11,821 bases of DNA from an uncultured Bacteroidales bacterium. GTDB lineage: Bacteria; Bacteroidota; Bacteroidia; Bacteroidales; Muribaculaceae. Location: positions 1 to 11,821 of the forward strand of contig CAMWUH010000038.1 in NCBI GenBank assembly GCA_947177325.1. The letters are read 5' to 3'. The notes beneath the pieces were generated by a model. The model did not search any database. It was not told the origin of the DNA and worked only from the letters and a program-made list of their open reading frames with translations. The position numbers and the translations under genes are program-made. Shown piece by piece: positions 1 to 4,990 of this stretch (position 1 is the stretch's first letter; the number at the start of each line of letters is the position of its first letter).

Positions 1-9
1 CCATTGGCC

Positions 10-52
10 AAAAAAAAAATCCCAAAAAAAAATCCCCCCAACCGCAAAAAAA
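10..52. repeat. Homopolymer-rich tract with two near-copies of an A-run/TCCC unit
   Basis: Three A runs of 10, 9 and 7 bases lie at 10-19, 24-32 and 46-52. The first two are each followed by TCCC, and the second TCCC continues into a run of six C at 34-39, so the unit CC-A(9-10)-TCCC is nearly tandem. The tract lies about 50 bases upstream of the plus-strand gene that starts at 101. Its role is not known. It could act as an UP-like or bent promoter element or be a slippage-prone tract. It could also be a spot of poor assembly quality, since it is near the window edge. Confidence 0.6.
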
Positions 53-100
53 CATATTAAATAACTGCAAAACAACACGACTCAAGCGGAAAGGGCACGA

Positions 101-682
101 ATGGGTGCACTTGGCGAAAGCCTTGTAGTTGCTAAATTAATGGAACATGGGTGGGATGCCTTTAATGCAAATTGTACGATAAAGAATTTTAAGACTATTG
201 ATATAGTTTGCATTGATGGCAATTCTACTGACCCCAAGTCTCCTTGGAAACCTAATATTGCATTAGTACAGGTTAAAACCAGTGTTCAGTCTAACATACC
301 TGCCGGTTTTACGATGGCACAGTGTTTAGACAAGGAATATCTCGAAAAAAATGTAATGGGACCCTATGTGTTTGTATCTGCCATAAAAGAAGATGGAACC
401 AATTATAAATTCAGGTATTTCATCCTTTCCAGAAGAATGTTCATTGATTTAATTCACGCAGCCCACAAGTATGCTATCTATGGATATAAGAGAAAGACCA
501 AAGAAGCAATTAATGATGATCCCAACTATATTAATGGAGTTAAGATTACCGCTCCGGCGGGATTATATCTAAGATGGATGAAGGGAGAATCTGATAAGGC
601 AAATAATCTCCATGTAGAATTTAATAATCCATTGGAAGGAATAGATTGTGAAAATGCTTGGGAAAACATTTGGAAGGATTAG
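101..682 (+). CDS. Small PD-(D/E)XK nuclease-like protein, function unproven
   Basis: This is a 193-residue protein. Its N-terminal half follows the PD-(D/E)XK nuclease layout: a G-x-LGE-x-LV helix with Glu6, a 'GWDAFNAN' strand, Asp34 in 'IDIV', and Gln57-Val58-Lys59 in 'ALVQVKTS'. This E...D...QxK pattern is the metal-binding and catalytic core of small DNA-cleaving enzymes such as archaeal Holliday junction resolvases and PDDEXK_5/DUF4365-type proteins. The C-terminal half (about 85-193) is not recognised. ATG at 101 is chosen because the frame is closed by TAA at 62-64 with no ATG, GTG or TTG between; AAAGGG at 90-95 may help initiation. The gene is clearly richer in A+T than the minus-strand operon beside it and points the opposite way, which suggests acquisition by transfer. 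It may be an orphan restriction or repair nuclease, or part of a system starting left of the window. The fold is fairly sure; the substrate is unknown. Confidence 0.7.
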   Translation: MGALGESLVVAKLMEHGWDAFNANCTIKNFKTIDIVCIDGNSTDPKSPWKPNIALVQVKTSVQSNIPAGFTMAQCLDKEYLEKNVMGPYVFVSAIKEDGTNYKFRYFILSRRMFIDLIHAAHKYAIYGYKRKTKEAINDDPNYINGVKITAPAGLYLRWMKGESDKANNLHVEFNNPLEGIDCENAWENIWKD

Positions 683-709
683 ATATGTGTTTCATTGATT
701 CTTCGTTAA

Positions 710-731
710 TAAGTTAACTAAACTTAACTTA
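710..731. repeat. Perfect 8-base inverted repeat, 6-base spacer
   Basis: TAAGTTAA at 710-717 is mirrored by TTAACTTA at 724-731 around the spacer CTAAAC. It sits 28 bases after the nuclease-like gene and 15 bases before a possible small ORF at 747. It is too AT-rich for a strong RNA hairpin and is followed by A, not T, on the plus strand, so it is a poor terminator. A protein-binding site is possible but unproven. Confidence 0.4.
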
Positions 732-746
732 AAAAATTCAGAATAA

Positions 747-839
747 ATGAAATCCATAGTACTCGACGAAGATACTTTTAAGACCTATGGGGCAAATTAT
801 AACGGTATCAGAGTAAACATGAGCCGACTCAGCATTTAA
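747..839 (+). CDS. Possible 30-residue ORF, unrecognised
   Basis: An ATG-to-TAA frame of 30 codons begins MKSIVLDEDTFK and ends NMSRLSI. The start follows an A-rich stretch (731-746), the usual style for Bacteroidetes starts, and the stop lies 24 bases before the terminator hairpin. It has the same orientation as the nuclease-like gene 64 bases upstream. I recognise no family. It could be a real small protein, the N-terminal scrap of a decayed antitoxin-like or other gene, or chance. The length is well within what chance gives, so confidence is low. Confidence 0.2.
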   Translation: MKSIVLDEDTFKTYGANYNGIRVNMSRLSI

Positions 840-856
840 ATTATTAATCCCAACAC

Positions 857-900
857 AAAAAAACGTTAGGTCGCATTGCTTAGTGACCTAACGCTTTTTT
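857..900. terminator. Bidirectional intrinsic terminator between convergent genes
   Basis: An 11-pair stem (864-874 with 883-893, nine perfect pairs plus one G-T and one C-G) closes an 8-base loop. Seven A lie directly before it (857-863) and six T follow it (895-900). It therefore forms a hairpin plus U-tract on either strand: for plus-strand transcripts from the nuclease-like gene and for the minus-strand operon that ends at 912. The convergent position, midway between the two stops, fits the shape. Confidence 0.85.
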
Positions 901-911
901 ATAATCGGGTG

Positions 912-1973
912 CTACGTAATTACATCTTTTATTTTGGGTATAGGTGTTTGGGAATGGATGGAGGAGAAGGTTTTATGGCGGCGGAGGTAGTAGGATGTCA
1001 GCAGGTTAGGCCGATTTTCAAGTAGGTTACGCCGGTCGGGGTTCTCATTGTCGAGCTTTTCAACTTCAGCCTTATAGATGTTTTTAACCATGCGGCGATA
1101 GTCGTTGTGGGCGCGCATAATCGCCCCTGCATGGCCCCATTTCCCCGTGACCACGTTCATCGTCCAAGCCAAAGTGTCGAGCAATCGTCGCTCAATCAGT
1201 TTCTTGCGCCGTATCTTCTTGGGCAAGTTTTTATAGAGCATCAATAAGTTGTTGCGGAAATTCAGATAAGTTTTGCGTGGCGAACCCATTGCCAATGAGC
1301 CGCCGCCTAAATGATAAACCGTTGAATCAGGCTCGGCCATCAGTTTATAGCCCATTAATCGGAAACGCCAGCAAAGGTCAATCTCCTCCATGTGGGCAAA
1401 AAAATGCTCGTCAAGTCCTCCGGCTTTTATATAGAGTTTCGGGCGCGTCATCAGTGCGGCTCCTGATGCCCAATCAATCTCGATAGGGTCAGAATATTGG
1501 CCATGGTCAGATTCCACATGGCTCATCACTCTACCCCGACAATACGGGTAGCCGTTACGGTCAAGAAATCCACCGGCAGCTCCGGCATATTCATATCGGT
1601 CGTGGTCGGCGACCTGCATAATTCGTGGCTGGCAGGCAGCAATGTTTATATCGCTTTCCATCATCTCAACCAGTGGCTTCAGCCATCCTTCAGCCGGAGC
1701 AACGTCGCTGTTGAGCAACACTACCAGCGGTTCATCAATCTGAGCCACGGCCATGTTATAACCTCTGGCAAATCCGTAGTTTTTGTCAAACGCAATGATA
1801 TCCACCTCCTCGGGGTAAGTTGCTCTGACCCAGTCAACCGAATTATCGGTTGAGCCGTTATCAGCCACAACGATGCGCGCCTCCGGGCTGGTGGCTATTA
1901 CCTCGGGTAAGAATTGCTTTAAAAGTCCTAACCCATTCCAATTGAGAATTACAACAGCTACTTTCTTATACAT
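912..1973 (-). CDS. Glycosyltransferase family 2 (rhamnosyltransferase-like)
   Basis: This 353-residue protein should transfer a sugar from a nucleotide-sugar donor onto a growing glycan at the cytoplasmic face of the membrane. GT-A fold motifs appear in order: 'VILNWNG' near residues 8-14, 'ADNGSTDNS' 37-45 for the nucleotide, 'NYGFARGYN' 65-73, 'LLNSDV' 86-91 with Asp90 at the metal-binding position of the DXD motif, 'DWASGAALM' 167-175, 'EEIDLCWR' 196-203 with the likely catalytic acid pair, and 'YHLGGGS' 220-226. The H-x-x-G-x-S form and the overall length fit the rhamnosyl/WbbL-like branch of GT2, but the donor and acceptor cannot be read from sequence. The tail after about 290 is basic and polar, with no membrane span. 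It is the last gene of the operon, 53 bases after mtaB. The ATG start is supported by an in-frame TGA a few codons upstream. Family sure, substrate unknown. Confidence 0.9.
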   Translation of the reverse strand: MYKKVAVVILNWNGLGLLKQFLPEVIATSPEARIVVADNGSTDNSVDWVRATYPEEVDIIAFDKNYGFARGYNMAVAQIDEPLVVLLNSDVAPAEGWLKPLVEMMESDINIAACQPRIMQVADHDRYEYAGAAGGFLDRNGYPYCRGRVMSHVESDHGQYSDPIEIDWASGAALMTRPKLYIKAGGLDEHFFAHMEEIDLCWRFRLMGYKLMAEPDSTVYHLGGGSLAMGSPRKTYLNFRNNLLMLYKNLPKKIRRKKLIERRLLDTLAWTMNVVTGKWGHAGAIMRAHNDYRRMVKNIYKAEVEKLDNENPDRRNLLENRPNLLTSYYLRRHKTFSSIHSQTPIPKIKDVIT

Positions 1974-2025
1974 CGGTCGGAGGTGTCATTATTTTCACTT
2001 TCTCATCCGGTAGTTCCAAATCCAT
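1966..2025 (-). CDS. Possible 19-residue bridging ORF between mtaB and the glycosyltransferase gene
   Basis: A short minus-strand frame reads MDLELPDEKVKIMTPPTDV. Its ATG begins one base after the mtaB stop codon (2027-2029), and its TAA overlaps the first 8 bases of the glycosyltransferase gene. If translated, it would carry ribosomes from mtaB to the next start. The acidic and lysine-rich peptide matches nothing I know. The tight fit to both ends of the gap is the only support, and 20 codons can arise by chance. Confidence 0.2.
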   Translation of the reverse strand: MDLELPDEKVKIMTPPTDV

Positions 2026-2026
2026 T

Positions 2027-3355
2027 TCACTGTTTTATGATTGTTGCGGGAATGGTTTCGGAATCAGGCTCGGTTGCTTGGCCGAGTTCAGCTTCAACGA
2101 TATGATTGTCGAGCGCCGGGTCGGCATCAGCGATATCAACTCTGATATAATTGTCGGTAAATCCGCTCATCGGTTGTCCCGGTTTGGAATGTTCTAAAAG
2201 AACCGGCCGACGAGAGCCGGCAAATCGACCGATAAAATCGGCTAATTTTCGCTCGCTTAGGGCAAGCATGCGGCGAGTGCGACGATGTTTCTCCTCCGGG
2301 TCGACAACGTAGTCAATCTCAAGAGCTTTGGTGCCCGGGCGCTCGGAGTAGGTAAACACGTGGAGACGCGAAATATCGAGTCCTTCAATGAATTTTTCTG
2401 ATTTCTCAAACTCCTCGGGAGTTTCGCCGCGCGCCCCGACTATGAGATCCACCCCGATAAATGCGTCGGGTAGAAAATGGCGTATCGTGGCTATCTTTTC
2501 AGCAAAAAGAGCCGTGTCGTAGTGGCGTCGCATCAACGACAGCACCTTATCGCTGCCGCTTTGCAGCGGAATATGGAAGTGAGGCATAAATCTTTTCGAC
2601 TCAGCCACAAACTTGATAATTTCATCAGTCAGAAGGTTAGGCTCAATAGATGATATGCGATAGCGATGGATGCCTTCAACCTCATCCAATGCTTTAACGA
2701 GGTCAAAAAACGTTTCATCACTCCCTTTGCCGAAGTCGCCGATATTAACCCCGGTAATGACAATCTCCTTCCCTCCCTCAGCGGCCACTTGGCGGGCTTG
2801 CTCCACGATTTCGGCCACGGTGGCGGAGCGGGAGCGGCCGCGAGCGCGGGGAATGGTGCAGTAAGTACACCAATAGTCACATCCATCCTGCACTTTCAGG
2901 AAGTAGCGGGTGCGGTCGCCGCGCGAACATGATGGCACAAACCGTTTCAGCTCCTGAAGCGGCGTGATCAGTGACATTGGTTGACGAGTCTCAAGCCATT
3001 GGTCAATGAACTCGCCCAAGTCGTTTTTTCGATCGCTACCGGCAACGATAACCACCCCCGGCAATGCGGCTACTTCATCGGCTTTCAGCTGTGCGTAGCA
3101 ACCGGTCACCACGATAGCTGCGTCGGGATATCGCTTGTGAAACGACCGAATGGCCCGACGGCATTTCTGGTCAGCGACTTCCGTAACCGAGCACGTGTTG
3201 ACCACAATTAAATCAGGCGTTTCGCCGCGGCTGACTCGCCTTATACCCTTTTCGCCCAGCAAGCGCGCGATTGTTGAGGTTTCGGCAAAATTCAGTTTAC
3301 AACCAAAAGTGTGATAAAGTGCGGTAAAGTTATTGAAGGTAGAGTTATCAATCAT
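2027..3355 (-). CDS. mtaB: tRNA t6A37 methylthiotransferase MtaB
   Basis: MtaB converts t6A at position 37 of ANN-decoding tRNAs into ms2t6A, a modification that steadies codon-anticodon pairing. It is a cytoplasmic radical-SAM enzyme with two [4Fe-4S] clusters. The N-terminal UPF0004 domain (about 12-120) shows its three cluster cysteines: Cys19 in 'FGCKLN', Cys55 in 'VVNTCSVT' and Cys86 in 'TGCYAQ'. The radical-SAM motif is Cys159, Cys163 and Cys166 in 'CDYWCTYC', followed by 'IPRARGRSRS' and 'IPLQSGSDKVL'. The C-terminal part ends in a TRAM-like region with 'GFTDNYIRVDI'. The 442 residues match the usual length. 'FGCKLN' (rather than the MiaB-type GCQMN) and the 'RARGRSRS' stretch favour MtaB over MiaB or RimO. 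It follows the SPOR gene by 55 bases, a gap that holds a GC-rich hairpin, and precedes the glycosyltransferase gene by 53 bases. Confidence 0.95.
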   Translation of the reverse strand: MIDNSTFNNFTALYHTFGCKLNFAETSTIARLLGEKGIRRVSRGETPDLIVVNTCSVTEVADQKCRRAIRSFHKRYPDAAIVVTGCYAQLKADEVAALPGVVIVAGSDRKNDLGEFIDQWLETRQPMSLITPLQELKRFVPSCSRGDRTRYFLKVQDGCDYWCTYCTIPRARGRSRSATVAEIVEQARQVAAEGGKEIVITGVNIGDFGKGSDETFFDLVKALDEVEGIHRYRISSIEPNLLTDEIIKFVAESKRFMPHFHIPLQSGSDKVLSLMRRHYDTALFAEKIATIRHFLPDAFIGVDLIVGARGETPEEFEKSEKFIEGLDISRLHVFTYSERPGTKALEIDYVVDPEEKHRRTRRMLALSERKLADFIGRFAGSRRPVLLEHSKPGQPMSGFTDNYIRVDIADADPALDNHIVEAELGQATEPDSETIPATIIKQ

Positions 3356-3380
3356 GATTTATGGAGTAACCGACATCATT

Positions 3381-3405
3381 GGCGCGCAATAAAAAAATGC
3401 GCGCC
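3381..3405 (-). promoter_or_regulatory. GC-rich hairpin in the mtaB leader
   Basis: GGCGCGCA at 3381-3388 pairs perfectly with TGCGCGCC at 3398-3405 around a 9-base loop that is nearly all U in the minus-strand transcript. It lies in the gap between the SPOR gene stop (3411) and the mtaB ATG (3355), with 25 bases between stem and start. There is no T-tract after the stem on either strand, so it is not an ordinary intrinsic terminator. An RNA processing or stability element, or a control on mtaB translation, fits better; this is inference. Confidence 0.5.
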
Positions 3406-3410
3406 CCTCA

Positions 3411-3929
3411 TTATCGGCGTTTAAGAATCCAGGGGCAAGGCTCCAGCAATTTGATGGGCGGATTTTGTTCAAGTTGGCGCAACGGAGCGATGAGGTCGCC
3501 GATGTTGTGGGCCGACATGACCACCACATAGTAGTATGGTTCGCGGGTTTGCACGATAAACGCACCCGGATAGCCGGCTTCTTGCAATCGGTTGCGCATC
3601 GACCGGGCGTGAAACAGCTGTTTGAACTGCGCCGCCACCAAGTTATAAGGCTTGAGGGCTTCGCGCAGAGTGCCTTCGTCGGGGGTAACGGTGATCCATT
3701 CGGCTTGATAAGCTATTGAGTCACCATTGACAGTGGTGGCGCCTTGGCGAGCCTCGCGGCGAATGGCATTATAGACGGTCTCGCCGCCGAGCGATTCAAC
3801 CTCTTTCTGTTTAGCCTTTTCGTAGGCCTTGCGATAGGTTTCTTGCGACGTCCGGCACGACACACCAATGACTGTGGCCAAGACGACCACAATCATTGCT
3901 GTCAGTGCTTTATTAAGTTGTTTCAACAT
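3411..3929 (-). CDS. SPOR-domain lipoprotein (putative)
   Basis: The 172-residue protein begins with a basic tip and a hydrophobic segment (about 9-23) ending in 'IGVSC', which may be a loose Bacteroidetes lipobox with Cys25 as the lipid-bearing residue; the -3 position is Gly rather than Leu, so a simple membrane anchor is also possible. Residues 26-65 are charged and probably helical. A SPOR domain fills about 94-170: 'YNLVAAQFKQLFHARSM', a 'GYPGAFIV' strand, 'YYYVVVMSAHN', and the closing 'PWILK'. SPOR domains bind denuded glycan strands of peptidoglycan, often at division sites, so a periplasmic cell-wall role is likely. Its ATG shares one base with the pfkA stop (TGATG), which implies translational coupling to a glycolytic gene. 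Domain call firm; exact cellular role unknown. Confidence 0.8.
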   Translation of the reverse strand: MLKQLNKALTAMIVVVLATVIGVSCRTSQETYRKAYEKAKQKEVESLGGETVYNAIRREARQGATTVNGDSIAYQAEWITVTPDEGTLREALKPYNLVAAQFKQLFHARSMRNRLQEAGYPGAFIVQTREPYYYVVVMSAHNIGDLIAPLRQLEQNPPIKLLEPCPWILKRR

Positions 3930-4909
3930 CAGATGGAAAGGCGACGCAGAGTGTTCAGAAGCTCTTGGTCGATTGGTTTATCATTTTTGATTGCGCGGGT
4001 GATGGGCACATAAACGATTTCATCGTTTTTGATACCGATCATAACGTTGCGCTGGTCGTCGAGCAGAGCATCGATGGCGGCAGCGCCCAGTCGGGAGGCG
4101 AGGATGCGGTCGTAGGCTGTCGGTGAGCCGCCACGCTGCAAGTGGCCAAGAATTGAAACGCGCACGTCGTAGCCGGGATATTCGTTTTTAACACGCTCGG
4201 CCATGCCCATGGCGCCACCGGTTACGGGGCTTTCGGCTACCAACACAATCGATGAATTCTTTGATTTGCGGAAACCGTTTTCAATCAGCTCGGCCAACTG
4301 GTCAACCTGGGTTGATATCTCCGGAATGATAGCTGCTTCCGCGCCCGAAGCAATTGCACCGTTAAGAGCGAGGAAGCCGGCATCGCGACCCATGACCTCG
4401 ATGAAGAACAGACGCTCGTGGGAGGTGGCGGTGTCGCGTATTTTGTCGACGCACTCCATAATGGTGTTAAGCGCAGTGTCGTAGCCTATGGTAGAGTCGG
4501 TGCCGTAAAGGTCATTGTCGATAGTGCCGGGGAGGCCGATGATGGGGAAGTTATATTCGTTGGCAAATATGCGGGCACCGGTCAGTGAACCGTCGCCGCC
4601 GATAACTACCAGCGCATCGATTTTGTGGCGCTGAATGGTGTCATAAGCCAATTGACGACCCTCAGTGGTTTGAAATTCTTTACAACGGGCAGTTTTCAGA
4701 ATTGTGCCACCCATTTGAATGATGTTTGAAACGTTTTGGGTACGGAAGTCAACGATTTCGTCGGTAAGCAGGCCGCGGTAGCCGCGGTAGATACCTTTAA
4801 CTTTCATGCCGGCGCAGATAGCGGCGCGGGTGACGGCGCGAATGGCGGCGTTCATGCCGGGGGCATCGCCTCCGGAGGTCAAAATACCAATGGTTTCGAT
4901 TTTTGCCAT
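3929..4909 (-). CDS. pfkA: ATP-dependent 6-phosphofructokinase
   Basis: PfkA phosphorylates fructose 6-phosphate to fructose 1,6-bisphosphate in glycolysis, in the cytoplasm. With the start at ATG 4909 the protein has 326 residues, the usual length; the frame can be stretched to a TTG at 4978, but those 23 residues do not resemble the family and the MAKIETIGILTSGGD start does. Visible motifs: 'TSGGDAPGMN' 11-20, 'IGGDGS' 103-108, 'GTIDND' 128-133 with catalytic Asp131, 'MGRDAG' 173-178 and 'HLQRGGSPTAYDR' near the C-terminus. Gly rather than Asp after the GGD, and Gly rather than Lys before 'TIDND', point to ATP and not pyrophosphate as donor. The 81-base gap upstream is the largest in the operon and has an A/C-rich leader, so an extra internal promoter is possible, though no clear one is seen. 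The stop overlaps the SPOR gene start by one base. Confidence 0.96.
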   Translation of the reverse strand: MAKIETIGILTSGGDAPGMNAAIRAVTRAAICAGMKVKGIYRGYRGLLTDEIVDFRTQNVSNIIQMGGTILKTARCKEFQTTEGRQLAYDTIQRHKIDALVVIGGDGSLTGARIFANEYNFPIIGLPGTIDNDLYGTDSTIGYDTALNTIMECVDKIRDTATSHERLFFIEVMGRDAGFLALNGAIASGAEAAIIPEISTQVDQLAELIENGFRKSKNSSIVLVAESPVTGGAMGMAERVKNEYPGYDVRVSILGHLQRGGSPTAYDRILASRLGAAAIDALLDDQRNVMIGIKNDEIVYVPITRAIKNDKPIDQELLNTLRRLSI

Positions 4910-4990
4910 AAGGTAAGAGTGTTGGTGGTTGTATGTTTGTTTGTTTATATAAATTGCGATTGAATTTTCACGGGTCAAGCGGTTGTCAGC

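Noticed and set aside
1497..1853. Plus-strand 118-codon frame opposite the glycosyltransferase gene
   Set aside because: Antisense to an intact GT2 gene with all motifs present; no leader or domain of its own.
3381..3405. Intrinsic terminator between the SPOR gene and mtaB
   Set aside because: The U-rich stretch is in the loop, not after the stem, so normal hairpin/U-tract termination is not supported.
3929..4909. Pyrophosphate-dependent phosphofructokinase
   Set aside because: The residues that mark PPi use (Asp after GGD, Lys before TIDND) are both Gly here, so the ATP form is favoured.
4910..4978. N-terminal extension of PfkA from a TTG at 4978
   Set aside because: The added 23 residues do not look like the family, while ATG at 4909 gives the standard MAKIETIGILTSGGD start and normal length.
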